Assembly: GCA_023389195.1 (NCBI GenBank) | Contig: JAEWET010000052.1 | Coordinates: 24,780-88,779, forward strand | Reading direction: 5' to 3' | Length of the DNA: 64,000 nucleotides | DNA from: Aliihoeflea sp023389195 | Lineage (GTDB): Bacteria > Pseudomonadota > Alphaproteobacteria > Rhizobiales > Rhizobiaceae | Shown here: one piece after another, positions 34,519 through 43,890 of the stretch | Position numbering within the stretch: the first letter of the stretch is position 1 | Layout of the letters: each line of letters opens with the position of its first letter | Made by a program: the position numbers and the translations under genes | Notes under the pieces: model-generated | Seen by the model: the letters and a program-made list of their open reading frames with translations, nothing else | The model's database searches: none | Told to the model about the DNA's origin: nothing

Positions 34519-37182
34519 TCAGACGACGACGCCGATTTCACCGAGCGGGGCGCTGATGGTGCAGCGCAGGCCATCGGGGCGGAAGTCGAGGCGGACATCG
34601 CCGCCCAGTTCGCCGGCAAGGCTGCGGCCGACGAGGCGCGAGCCGAAACCCTGGCGCGTGGGCTGGACGACGGGCGGTCCGTCCTGCTCGCTCCAGAGAA
34701 GCGCGAACCGGCCGTCGGCGCGGTCGACGGTCCATTCGATCCGGACCGAACCTTCGGCGGTCGACAAGGCGCCGTATTTGACCGCGTTGGTGGCGAGTTC
34801 GTGCAGCGCCATTGCAAGCGCCAGGGCCGACTTCGTCGAACAGCGGACGTCCGGGCCGTTCGAACGGATGCGCGGCGTGTCCTTCTGGACGAAGGGCAGG
34901 ATCGCCTGCGCCACGATCTCCGCCAAAGGTGCGCCTTCCCAGCTTTCGCGGGTCAGGACGTTGTGGGCGTTGGACAGTGCGATCAGGCGCGATTCGAACG
35001 TCGCACGCAGGTCGCGGGCGACGTCGTGGCCGCGAAATGTCTGCGAGGCGATCGACTGGACGGTCGCCAGCGTGTTCTTCACGCGATGATTGAGTTCGTT
35101 GATGAGGAGGCTGCGGCGCTCCTCGGCGCGCTTGCGCTCGGTCAGGTCGAAATTGACCCCCACCATGCGTTCCAGCCGCCCGCTCGCATCGCGCATCGCG
35201 ATCGCGCGCGAGCCCATCCATCTGATTTCGCCGGTATCGGGCCGCTGGATTCTGAAATCCACCTCGACCATCCGTCCCCCCGGTCCGTCGAGCTCCGCCG
35301 CATCGGCAATGCCCATGAAGTCGTCGCCGATGGTCAATTCGCGGAAGGAGGCAAGCGACGGTTCGAAGCTTTCCGGCGAGACGCCGAACAGCCGGAACTG
35401 CGCATCGTCCCAGATCATCGTATCGGTCTGCGCGTTCCACTCCCAAACGCCCATCTGGCCGGCCGAAAGCGCCAGATCCTTGCGCAGCGAAATCTCGCGC
35501 AATTCCTGTTCGGCCGCTTGGCGAGCGGTATCGTCGCGGATGGTCAGGACGTTGCCGATGGTCTCGCCATTCGGTCCGAAAACCGGCTTGGCGCTGCCGA
35601 TCGCCAGGATTTCGACGTCGTCAGGACGGCGAATGCGCCAGCGCGCCTCGATGACGCTCTCGCCATTCAGAACCGCGCGCGCCAGCGGCAGTTCGTGCGA
35701 GGGATAGGGCTCGCCATTCTCGCGGAAGAGCTGGAACCGGATGGCGTATTCGTCGGGCGAAATGTCGAGATGGGCGACACCGTGGATTTCGGCGGCGGAA
35801 CGGTTGATGAAGGTGATCCGCCCCTTGGGATCGGTGACGATGACGCCTTCGCTCAACTGGCCGAGAAGCGCCGCCTGTTCAGCGGCAATCAGTTCCGCGC
35901 GCCGGCGTGCCTCGGACGTCGCCTCATGCGCCTCGCGCTCCTCCGTCCGGTCCCGAAGGATCTTGAGGAAGCCGCCACCGCCGCCGCCGACCAGGGGCAC
36001 GATCGCGCCCGAGCCCCAGAAGCGGGTTCCGTCCTTTCGCACGTGCCAACGCTCGTTAGAGGCACGGCCGGTCGCGCGCGACAGGGCCCGCTCCTTTTGC
36101 GGAAGCTCGTTCGCCAGGTCCTCCTCGGTGAAGAAGATCGTCGCATCCCTGCCGAGGATTTCGCTCTCCGTATAGCCCAGAAGGCGCTCGGCGCCGCTGT
36201 TCCAGGACAAGACCTGCCCGGAATCGTTGATTAGGATGATCGCGTATTCGACCGCGCTGTCGAGGATGAGGCGCGAGCGCTCGCGGCTGCGCACGAGTTC
36301 CTGCTCCGCCTCGCGCGCTTCGGTCACGTCCCGGACGACGGCGAAGAAGCCGGTCACGTTGCCGTCTTCACCGTGATGCGGGACATATTCCGATTCGATG
36401 TGGCGCACGCCCCCATCCGTCTGGTGGATCGCGGTGGCGAAGGAGACCTGACGCCCGGCAAGAGCGGCTTCGGCATGTTCGCGCATGTCGGCAAAGGCGC
36501 GTTTGCCGAGCACTTCGGCAATGGTTCTTCCGATCACCTGATCATCGGGCCTGGCGACGCCACGACGATGTGCATCGTTACGGAAGGTGTAGCGCATCTG
36601 GGTGTCGATGAAAGCGACCATCTGCGGCAATCCGTTCGCCAACTGGCGGACCTGATCGACGAGGCGCAACGAGGCGACGGGCGAGCGCACTGTCGTTGCG
36701 GCTTCCGCGAGCAACGTCACCAGGATGCCGGCGACCGGCACGTTTCCATCGCCGATCGGCGTGGCCGTCGCTGCGAACTGCCGGGGAACCATACCCGTCA
36801 CATCGACGATGTCGCGCTCGAAAGTCAGGGTGGCGGCAGAAGCGGTCTCGCGGACACGGTCGGCCAGTTCGCTCAGGGGACGTTCGATTTGCGGATCGAG
36901 CGCATCGAGCGTCACGCCGCGATGGGTCGGATAGAGGCTCTGGTCGATGAGCGGCGTCGCCGCGTCATTGTAGATGAGGCGAAGGTCCGTGCCCCAGAGA
37001 ATGAACGCAGGCGCGTTCATCGTCAGGACGATGTCGCTTGCCGCGACGAGCGCGGGGGGCCATTCGGATCGCGCGCCGAGCGCCGTCAGGTTCCAGTCGA
37101 AGACGCCTGCGCCCAGCGGCCGGTGAGTTGCCGTCGCCAGACCCTGCCGCCCCTGGTCAGTCTCGCCGTCTTGCGCCGACAC
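34519..37182 (-). CDS. Multi-PAS sensor histidine kinase, HWE family
   Basis: The product is 887 residues from a GTG start with GAGGGG upstream. There are no membrane segments, so it is cytoplasmic. About five PAS/PAC-type modules run from residue 30 to 680 (for example ILINDSGQVLSWNSGAERLLGYTESEILG and GQLSEGVIVTDPKGRITFINRSAAEIHG). The kinase core is of the HWE type: ELNHRVKNTLATVQSIA with the phospho-His at about 690, HELATNAVKYGAL, and LWSEQDGPP with the W-x-E signature. HWE kinases often act in light or general stress sensing. No response regulator gene is adjacent, so it is an orphan. Confidence 0.9.
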   Translation of the reverse strand: MSAQDGETDQGRQGLATATHRPLGAGVFDWNLTALGARSEWPPALVAASDIVLTMNAPAFILWGTDLRLIYNDAATPLIDQSLYPTHRGVTLDALDPQIERPLSELADRVRETASAATLTFERDIVDVTGMVPRQFAATATPIGDGNVPVAGILVTLLAEAATTVRSPVASLRLVDQVRQLANGLPQMVAFIDTQMRYTFRNDAHRRGVARPDDQVIGRTIAEVLGKRAFADMREHAEAALAGRQVSFATAIHQTDGGVRHIESEYVPHHGEDGNVTGFFAVVRDVTEAREAEQELVRSRERSRLILDSAVEYAIILINDSGQVLSWNSGAERLLGYTESEILGRDATIFFTEEDLANELPQKERALSRATGRASNERWHVRKDGTRFWGSGAIVPLVGGGGGGFLKILRDRTEEREAHEATSEARRRAELIAAEQAALLGQLSEGVIVTDPKGRITFINRSAAEIHGVAHLDISPDEYAIRFQLFRENGEPYPSHELPLARAVLNGESVIEARWRIRRPDDVEILAIGSAKPVFGPNGETIGNVLTIRDDTARQAAEQELREISLRKDLALSAGQMGVWEWNAQTDTMIWDDAQFRLFGVSPESFEPSLASFRELTIGDDFMGIADAAELDGPGGRMVEVDFRIQRPDTGEIRWMGSRAIAMRDASGRLERMVGVNFDLTERKRAEERRSLLINELNHRVKNTLATVQSIASQTFRGHDVARDLRATFESRLIALSNAHNVLTRESWEGAPLAEIVAQAILPFVQKDTPRIRSNGPDVRCSTKSALALAMALHELATNAVKYGALSTAEGSVRIEWTVDRADGRFALLWSEQDGPPVVQPTRQGFGSRLVGRSLAGELGGDVRLDFRPDGLRCTISAPLGEIGVVV

Positions 37183-37275
37183 GCATATCCCCTCGATGGC
37201 CTTGCGGCTGCCCCCAGTCGCAGTTTCTTGGTCGTCGGTTTTGGCGCTGGTGTCAACGTCCTCGCCGGATGCCGA

Positions 37276-39549
37276 TCATTCGGCGGCTTCGCGCGGCAAT
37301 TCCTTCGTTTCGCGAGGCCGATGCTGATCGGCAAGCGGCGAAATCTCCGCCATCGGAAAGGCATCGACGGCGACCACGCGTGCGACCGCCTCGCGCGCCT
37401 CGACCAGACGGCGGTGTTCGTCGGCGGAAATGAGACCCGTCTCGACCGCCCGTTCCACCTCGCGCATGTTTGCATCGCGAAGCTTCTTTTCGATCGGTGC
37501 AACGCCGGCAAGAAGATCGAATGCGCGCTCGAGATCCTTCAAGGCGTGGTGTTCATGAGCTTCACCGAGATAGAGATCCGGCGCCAGCCGGTCGCGCTGG
37601 GTGCCGGGCTCCATCAGCATTTCCGCGACACGGGTGCGCGCGGCATCGCTCGGCTCGGGGTTCGGAACGCCGAGCGGAAACGCGATGGCGCGAACGAGCC
37701 AGGCCGCCCATCGTGCCGGAAGGTTGGCGAGGACGCCCTTGAAGGCAACGCCCATGCGCTGGCGGCCGCGCATCATGATGAAATCGACGAGCGGCCTGTC
37801 GGCCTCCTGACGCCCCTCATCCTCGAAGCGCTTGAGGACAGCGGCGCCGAGATAGATTTCCGCCAGAATGTCGCCCAGCCGCGCCGACAGCATCTCCTTG
37901 CGCTTCAGCGCGCCGCCTAGCGTCAGCAAGGACAGGTCGGACAGGAGCGCGAAGGCGGCGGCATAGCGGGAAAGCTGGCGCCAGTGACCGGAAAGCGCAG
38001 CCTTGCGCGGCGCCGGAGCGACGAGCCCGCCCGTCCAGCCGCGAACGAAGGCCTTGAGCGCGTTCAGCGCCGAATGTCCGGCATGGCGCCAGAACTGGCG
38101 GTCGAACTCTTCCAGACCGCGCGCGTCGTCCTCGTCGGACAGGGCCAGAAGCTCCTTCAGCATATAGGGATGCGAACGGATGGCGCCCTGCCCGAAGATC
38201 ATCAGATTGCGGGTCAGGATGTTGGCGCCCTCGACCGTGATGCCGATGGGGACGGAGCGGTATTGCGGCCCCAGATAGTTCTTCGGACCCTCGATGATGG
38301 CCTTGCCGCCATGAATGTCCATCGCATGCTCGATGGAACGGCGCATGCGGTCGGTCGCGTGGAACTTCATGATCGCGGAGATGACGGAAGGCTTGTGATC
38401 CTCGTCGAGCGCCGCGGCCGTCAGGCGCCGCGCGGCGTCGATCTGGTAGGCGTTCGCGGCGATCTCGGCCATCGGCTCCTGGATGCCTTCGAACTTGCCG
38501 ATCGGCACGTTGAACTGCGTGCGCACGCGCGCATAGGCGCCGGTGGCGCGGGCGCACATGGCGGCGGATGCGGCAGACTGCGACGGCAGCGAGATACCGC
38601 GACCGGCCGCAAGCGCCGTCATCAGCATCTTCCAGCCCTGACCGACGCGCTCGGGACCACCCAGCACCCATTCGAGCGGGATGAAAACGTCCTTGCCGGA
38701 GAGCGGCCCATTCTGGAACCAGGTGAAGAGCGGGACATGGCGATCGCCATGGGTGACGCCGGGCGTCGAGGTGGGCAGGAGCGCGACAGTGATGCCCCGC
38801 TCAGTGCCGCCGCCAAGATGGTTGTCGGGATCGGACAGCTTGAAGGCGAGGCCCATGACAGTCGCGACGGGGCCCAGCGTGATGTAGCGCTTTTCGAAAT
38901 TCAGGCGGATGCCGAGAACGCGCTCGCCTTCGTGCTCGCCATATTCGACGATGCCGGTGTCGGTCATCGCGGCGGCATCGGAGCCCGCCTGCGCGGAGGT
39001 CAGCCCGAAGCAGGGAATCTCGCGGCCATCGGCCAGGCGCGGCAGCCAGTAGTCGCGCTGCTCGTCGGTGCCGAAGTGCATGAGGAGTTCGCCGGGGCCG
39101 AGCGAGTTCGGCACCATGACGGTGACACCCGCCGTCACGCTCGCCGAAGAAATCGTCCTGACGACCTCGGAATGGGCGGTGTTGGAAAAGCCGAGCCCGC
39201 CATAGCGCTTCGGAATGATCATCCCAAAGAACTTCTTCTCGCGCAGGAAATCCCAGACGGGCTTCGGCAGGTCGCGGTCTTCCCAGACGAGCTTCCAATC
39301 GTCGACCATGGCGCACAATTGCCGCACCGGCCCTTCCATGAAGGCCTGCTCCTCGGCGGAAAGGCTCGCCGGCTTCATTTCGAGAAGCTGGTCCCAGTCG
39401 GGCGTTCCGGAAAATATCTCGCCGTCCCACCAGACCGTTCCGGCATCGATCGCATCGCGCTCGGTTTCCGAAATGGGCGGCATGACGCCCTTGGCCCAGC
39501 CGAAAATGGGCTTCGAAATGCGGTCGCGGCGAAACTCGCGGATCGTCAT
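37276..39549 (-). CDS. fadE: Acyl-CoA dehydrogenase, long FadE type with DUF1974 C-terminus
   Basis: The product is 757 residues from the ATG at 39549 (GGGGGAG upstream). The acyl-CoA dehydrogenase core spans about 80-470 (IIPKRYGGLGFSNTAHSEVV, CFGLTSAQAGSDAAAM, GRGISLPSQSAASAAM, HGGKAIIEGPKNYLGP). A further C-terminal domain of about 280 residues is typical of the E. coli FadE (YafH) group. It catalyses the first step of fatty-acid beta-oxidation with FAD. It is a single gene here with no other fad genes beside it. Confidence 0.92.
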   Translation of the reverse strand: MTIREFRRDRISKPIFGWAKGVMPPISETERDAIDAGTVWWDGEIFSGTPDWDQLLEMKPASLSAEEQAFMEGPVRQLCAMVDDWKLVWEDRDLPKPVWDFLREKKFFGMIIPKRYGGLGFSNTAHSEVVRTISSASVTAGVTVMVPNSLGPGELLMHFGTDEQRDYWLPRLADGREIPCFGLTSAQAGSDAAAMTDTGIVEYGEHEGERVLGIRLNFEKRYITLGPVATVMGLAFKLSDPDNHLGGGTERGITVALLPTSTPGVTHGDRHVPLFTWFQNGPLSGKDVFIPLEWVLGGPERVGQGWKMLMTALAAGRGISLPSQSAASAAMCARATGAYARVRTQFNVPIGKFEGIQEPMAEIAANAYQIDAARRLTAAALDEDHKPSVISAIMKFHATDRMRRSIEHAMDIHGGKAIIEGPKNYLGPQYRSVPIGITVEGANILTRNLMIFGQGAIRSHPYMLKELLALSDEDDARGLEEFDRQFWRHAGHSALNALKAFVRGWTGGLVAPAPRKAALSGHWRQLSRYAAAFALLSDLSLLTLGGALKRKEMLSARLGDILAEIYLGAAVLKRFEDEGRQEADRPLVDFIMMRGRQRMGVAFKGVLANLPARWAAWLVRAIAFPLGVPNPEPSDAARTRVAEMLMEPGTQRDRLAPDLYLGEAHEHHALKDLERAFDLLAGVAPIEKKLRDANMREVERAVETGLISADEHRRLVEAREAVARVVAVDAFPMAEISPLADQHRPRETKELPREAAE

Positions 39550-39622
39550 GGCACTCCCCCGGATCAAGCGATGCGTTGAACCTGATGGAATGCGCGGGCG
39601 GGCTGATCGTTCCGGCCGGGCC

Positions 39623-41371
39623 TCAATGCGTCAGGTGCAACGCCGCGACCGCGCGGCCGATATCGGAAAACGCCTTTTCCAGAGCGGCCGTGTTGCTGGC
39701 CATGTGGAAATTGTCCTTCTTGGTCGCGCAGTTCTCGAACAGGGTCTTAACGGCGGCGTTCGTGGTGTTGTAGAGGACCGTGAAGACCTCCACGCCCTGG
39801 GCCTTCATCTGGGTGCACATCGACCCCGTCCAGGTGTTCAGCGTCTTTTCCGCCTCGCCCTGGCTGGTCTTGCCGTCGATGCGGCTGGCGGCACCGTTCA
39901 TGCCGTTGGTTCCGAGGAAGCCGTAGGAGCCATAGTCGGACTTGTTGATCGTGTTGCTTGAACCGAAGGACACGTTGGTGCCGTCGGTCATCAGGACCAG
40001 GAACTTCGAGACGCTGTCGGTGCCGAAAGGCGCGGCCTGCGTATAGGGCGCCTCGGGCGACAGGACGCGCCAGCCCCAGGCGAGGCCTTCGGAAATATTG
40101 GTGCCCGACCCGTTCCAGAACTGCATCGCGTCGATGCCGGTGCGCACCTTCGCCATGTCGTCCGTCAACGGCACGATCGGCGTCGGGCAGGCGCGATTCG
40201 GGCCGATGGTCAGGTTGTGGGTGTCCTTGACCGACTTGCCCGGCAAATTGTTTTCGAGCCCCGCGATCGAATACTTGACGGTGGAACGCTGGATGTCGGT
40301 GCGGCCGGAATTCGTGTTGATGTCGAAGCCTTGGGTCTTGTGGTCGAGCCAGGCATTGTTGAAGTTCGCACCGTCATTGCCGCCGGTGGTCTGGCGCGCT
40401 CTCGGCTCGCTCGGGGCAAAATAGGGCACGAACAGCGTATCGGGCTTCGACGGATCGGGCGGCGTCAGGTCGAAATTGTAGGGAACGGGACGGGCCTCGA
40501 CGCAGCCTTTCCAGGTCGTCTTCGACTGACGGAACAGCTCCCAGTGATGCGGGTATTTCTTCACGTTGGCGCACATGGCGCGCATGTCCTTGGCGGCTTG
40601 CGTTTCGCCGGTTATCGAGCAGCCGGGCTGGGCATAATGCGCCCATTTCGCGACGATGGCGTTGCGCTGGGCGTCGGTCAGGTCGGCGCGGCGCTGGACG
40701 GCGTTCAGGGTCGGGCGCGCGGCGCGCATCGTGTCGTCGATGAAGTTCCAGCCATTGTAGACGGCCACGCCGGTCTTATCGATCCAGGCTTCGTCGAAGC
40801 CCTCGCCATTGATGTTGACCGCCGTCACGAAGGGAACCAGACCGACGCGGACGTCCTGACGCGGGTCGCCCTCGCTTTCGACAGCGTCGAGCAATGCCTT
40901 GGAGGCCTTCTTCAAGGCGTCAATGCCGCCCTGGCCCATCGAGCCGGTGTTGTCGAGGACCATCGCGATCTCGAGGGTCTTGGTCGAGCGGAACGAGGTG
41001 GCGGAGACGGTCACGCCGTCCGTGCCGATCCGGTTCATCAGGAACAGGCGGACCTTGGCATCGACGCGGCCGGTGACTTCGACATAGTTCAGCCCCTCGC
41101 GCGTCGACAGGTCGGTGACGGCGGAACTGATGGTCGAGCCGGTGATCTGGCTCGAGATGAAATCGTCGAACAGGCGCTCGCGTTCGGCATCGGAAGCGTT
41201 CTCGCGCGAGGCTGCCAGGACGGCGCTGTCGGCAATGTTCTGCAGGCGCGCTTTCGCGTTGATGATGTTGGCGGTGTCGACCGCCAGGCCGACGCCGGCG
41301 AGCAAGGCCGGAAGCAGCACTGCTGTCATGATGCCGAAATTGCCGGCTTCGGAACGCCAGAACCTGAACAT
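39623..41371 (-). CDS. TadG-like pilus-assembly/VWA protein
   Basis: The product is 582 residues. The N-terminus RFWRSEAGNFGIMTAVLLPALLAGVGLAVDTANIINAKARLQNIADSAVLAASR is the TadE/TadG-type membrane anchor with the usual ADAxxLAAA-like stretch. From about residue 130 a von Willebrand A domain begins with AMVLDNTGSMG (a MIDAS site), with a large insert of about 230 residues before VLMTDGTNVS. Such proteins help assemble Flp-type pili or act as surface adhesins. There are no other tad/cpa genes in the window. Confidence 0.88.
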   Translation of the reverse strand: MFRFWRSEAGNFGIMTAVLLPALLAGVGLAVDTANIINAKARLQNIADSAVLAASRENASDAERERLFDDFISSQITGSTISSAVTDLSTREGLNYVEVTGRVDAKVRLFLMNRIGTDGVTVSATSFRSTKTLEIAMVLDNTGSMGQGGIDALKKASKALLDAVESEGDPRQDVRVGLVPFVTAVNINGEGFDEAWIDKTGVAVYNGWNFIDDTMRAARPTLNAVQRRADLTDAQRNAIVAKWAHYAQPGCSITGETQAAKDMRAMCANVKKYPHHWELFRQSKTTWKGCVEARPVPYNFDLTPPDPSKPDTLFVPYFAPSEPRARQTTGGNDGANFNNAWLDHKTQGFDINTNSGRTDIQRSTVKYSIAGLENNLPGKSVKDTHNLTIGPNRACPTPIVPLTDDMAKVRTGIDAMQFWNGSGTNISEGLAWGWRVLSPEAPYTQAAPFGTDSVSKFLVLMTDGTNVSFGSSNTINKSDYGSYGFLGTNGMNGAASRIDGKTSQGEAEKTLNTWTGSMCTQMKAQGVEVFTVLYNTTNAAVKTLFENCATKKDNFHMASNTAALEKAFSDIGRAVAALHLTH

Positions 41372-41580
41372 GGACTTTCCCCGCTTTCGTGCGCCGACCC
41401 TGGCCCAACAAGATTAACGGAGTGGATAGGCGCGCGCGGGCGTTGCGGATTGGGTTAAGGCCGGCCTAACGGCAGGCGCAGAATTGAAGGATCGGTGAAT
41501 TTCGCCGCGGCGGGGATCGACATCGGCGGCGCGCTGCCACAGTTTCGTCAAGAAGAGCCAACCCGCGCGAAGGACGTGCC

Positions 41581-42993
41581 GTGACCGCCATCGTCGACTT
41601 CCTCAACAACATCTTGTGGAACTACGTGCTGGTCTACGGCCTGCTCGCCGTGGGCATCTACTTCACGGCACGCCTCGGCTTCCTGCAGTTCGTGCATTTC
41701 GGCGAGATGTTCCGCGTCATCGCCAAGAGCGAGGAAACCGACAAGCACGGCATCAGCCCGTTCCAGGCGCTGACGATCAGCCTGGCGTCGCGCGTGGGCA
41801 CCGGCAACATCGCCGGCGTGGCGGTGGCGCTGTCGCTCGGCGGGCCGGGCGCGATCTTCTGGATGTGGATGGTGGCGCTGGTCGGCATGGCGACGGCCTA
41901 TTCCGAATCGACGCTTGCCCAGCTCTACAAGGTCGAGAATTCAGAAGGCCAGTATCGCGGCGGGCCGGCGTTCTACATCGCGCGCGGCCTGCGCGCGCCA
42001 TGGGCGGGCGGGTTGTTCTCGATCTTCCTGATCATCTCCTTCGGCCTCGTCTTCAATGCGGTTCAGGCCAATTCGATCGCCGATGCGGTCGAAGGCGCGT
42101 TCGGCGTTCCGAAACTGGGGGTCGGGCTGGTCGTCGCGGTCATGGCAGGCATCGTCATCTTCGGCGGCATTCGCCAGATCGCACGCGTCGCGCAGGTCGT
42201 GGTGCCGGTGATGGCCGGGCTCTATCTGCTGATGGCCGCAATCGTGCTGGCGATGAACATATCGGAAGTGCCGGGCGTCGTCGGCATGATCTTCGCGCAC
42301 GCCTTCGGATTGCAGGAAGCAGGCGCAGGCGTTGCCGGCGGCATCATGGCGGCGATGCTCAACGGGGTGAAGCGCGGGCTGTTCTCCAACGAGGCCGGCA
42401 TGGGCTCGGCGCCGAACATCGCGGCGGTGGCGACGCCGCAGCCGCACCACCCCTCCTCCCAGGGCTTCGTCCAGGCGCTCGGCGTCTTCATCGACACGAT
42501 CGTCATCTGCACGGCGACAGCGATCATGATCCTGCTCTCCGACGTCTACCAGATCGGCGGCGACATCGAGGGCGCGACGCTGACGCAGAACGCGCTGCAG
42601 GAACAGTTCGGCGTCTTCGGGCTCTATTTCATCGCCATCGCGATCTTCTTCTTCGCGTTCACCTCGATCATCGGCAACTACTCCTATGCCGAAAATGCCA
42701 TGACCTTCCTGCGGGCCGACAATACCGTCTCGCTCGGCGTCCTGCGTTTCGCGCTGCTCGGCATGGTGGTCTGGGGGGCTTATGAGAGCGTCGCGACCGT
42801 CTTCAATGCGGCGGATGCGTCGATGGGCCTGATGGCGACGATCAATTTGATCGCCATCGTGCTTCTTTCAGGAACGGTCGTGAAGCTGACGCGGGACTAT
42901 TTCGCGCAGCGCAAAGCCGGAAAATCGCCCCGCTTCGAGGCGCGCGACTATCCCGAACTGCAGGGGAAAATCGACAAGAACATCTGGTCGTAG
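41581..42993 (+). CDS. Alanine/glycine:cation symporter (AGCS family)
   Basis: The product is 470 residues from a GTG start. About ten membrane helices are visible, starting with WNYVLVYGLLAVGIYFTARLGFLQFVHF. The AGCS signature is present (GTGNIAGVAVALSLGGPGAIFWMWMVALVGMATAYSESTLAQLYK). It takes up alanine or glycine with Na+. Glycine released by the sarcosine-degrading enzymes at the left of the window would be a chemically related substrate, but no operon links them. Confidence 0.93.
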   Translation: MTAIVDFLNNILWNYVLVYGLLAVGIYFTARLGFLQFVHFGEMFRVIAKSEETDKHGISPFQALTISLASRVGTGNIAGVAVALSLGGPGAIFWMWMVALVGMATAYSESTLAQLYKVENSEGQYRGGPAFYIARGLRAPWAGGLFSIFLIISFGLVFNAVQANSIADAVEGAFGVPKLGVGLVVAVMAGIVIFGGIRQIARVAQVVVPVMAGLYLLMAAIVLAMNISEVPGVVGMIFAHAFGLQEAGAGVAGGIMAAMLNGVKRGLFSNEAGMGSAPNIAAVATPQPHHPSSQGFVQALGVFIDTIVICTATAIMILLSDVYQIGGDIEGATLTQNALQEQFGVFGLYFIAIAIFFFAFTSIIGNYSYAENAMTFLRADNTVSLGVLRFALLGMVVWGAYESVATVFNAADASMGLMATINLIAIVLLSGTVVKLTRDYFAQRKAGKSPRFEARDYPELQGKIDKNIWS

Positions 42994-43008
42994 CGCGGGG
43001 GCGACGCC

Positions 43009-43890
43009 CTACGACGCCGAAGCGGCGGCGCTTTGCTCGTCGAAGAAATCGATGACGGCCTGCGAAAAGACGTCGTTGCGATCGCCGGCGACCATGTGGC
43101 CGGCACCGCCGATGTCGACATAGCGCGCATTCTTCGCCTGTCCGACGAACGCTCGCGCGGCTTCCGCGTCGACCAGTTCGGACTGCATTCCCCGGACGAG
43201 GAGGATCGGCAGATCGAGTTCGGGCAGCCGGCCGAGAACGTCCCCCAGCAGGGTGCGCGCATCGGCATCGATACTGGCGGGGCCGCGCATGAAGGCAGGG
43301 TCCCAGTGCCAGCGGAAGCGGCCGTCCTCGCCGAGCCGCAAATTCTTGGCGAGACCTTCGAGCGTGCGCGGCCGCTTGCGGTTCGGCAGGTAGGCGGCGA
43401 TCATGTCGGCGGCTTCGTCCAGCGAACCGAAGCCCTCGTCCATGCGCGATCCCATGAAGCCTATGATCCGGGCGACGCCGGCGGGATTCATCTGCGGCAC
43501 GATATCGACCAGCACCAGCGCGTCCATCAAGTGCCCGTCACGGCATTCGGCGAGCAGCGACGCAAGCCCGCCGAGGGAAGCGCCGACGATCGATGGCGTC
43601 AGACCAAAACGCTGCTTCACCGCCTCGCAAAGCGCGGCGACGTCTTCGGCATAGTGGGCGAAACTGTAGTTGCCGCTGGCGACCCAGTCGCTGTCGCCAT
43701 GGCCGCGAATGTCGATCGTGATCGCGCGCATGCCCTTTTCGGCAAGGCGCATGGCCGTCTTCTGCCAGGCGTGCCGCGTCTGGCCGCCGCCATGCAGCAA
43801 AATGACGGGCTGGCCGCCGCCATCCCAGATCGAACCGGCAAGGCGGTTGTCTTCAGCGCCGCGAAAGGCGATGGCGGCTTCGTCAATCAA
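43009..43890 (-). CDS. Alpha/beta hydrolase
   Basis: The product is 293 residues from a TTG in a TTGA overlap with the gene upstream. HGGGQTRHAWQKTA supplies the oxyanion loop. The nucleophile elbow is VGASLGG, the acid lies in VRGMQSELV, and the His is in GAGHMVAGD. Its substrate is unknown. It is the third gene of a coupled unit DUF192 - hydrolase - hydrolase; the two hydrolases are not close copies. Confidence 0.86.
   Translation of the reverse strand: MIDEAAIAFRGAEDNRLAGSIWDGGGQPVILLHGGGQTRHAWQKTAMRLAEKGMRAITIDIRGHGDSDWVASGNYSFAHYAEDVAALCEAVKQRFGLTPSIVGASLGGLASLLAECRDGHLMDALVLVDIVPQMNPAGVARIIGFMGSRMDEGFGSLDEAADMIAAYLPNRKRPRTLEGLAKNLRLGEDGRFRWHWDPAFMRGPASIDADARTLLGDVLGRLPELDLPILLVRGMQSELVDAEAARAFVGQAKNARYVDIGGAGHMVAGDRNDVFSQAVIDFFDEQSAAASAS

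Noticed and set aside
41454..41470. GTTAAGGCCGGCCTAAC near-palindrome between the TadG-like gene and the symporter
   Set aside because: It has one unpaired base and a GGCCGGCC centre likely by chance in this composition. No second copy was seen, so it was not called an operator.
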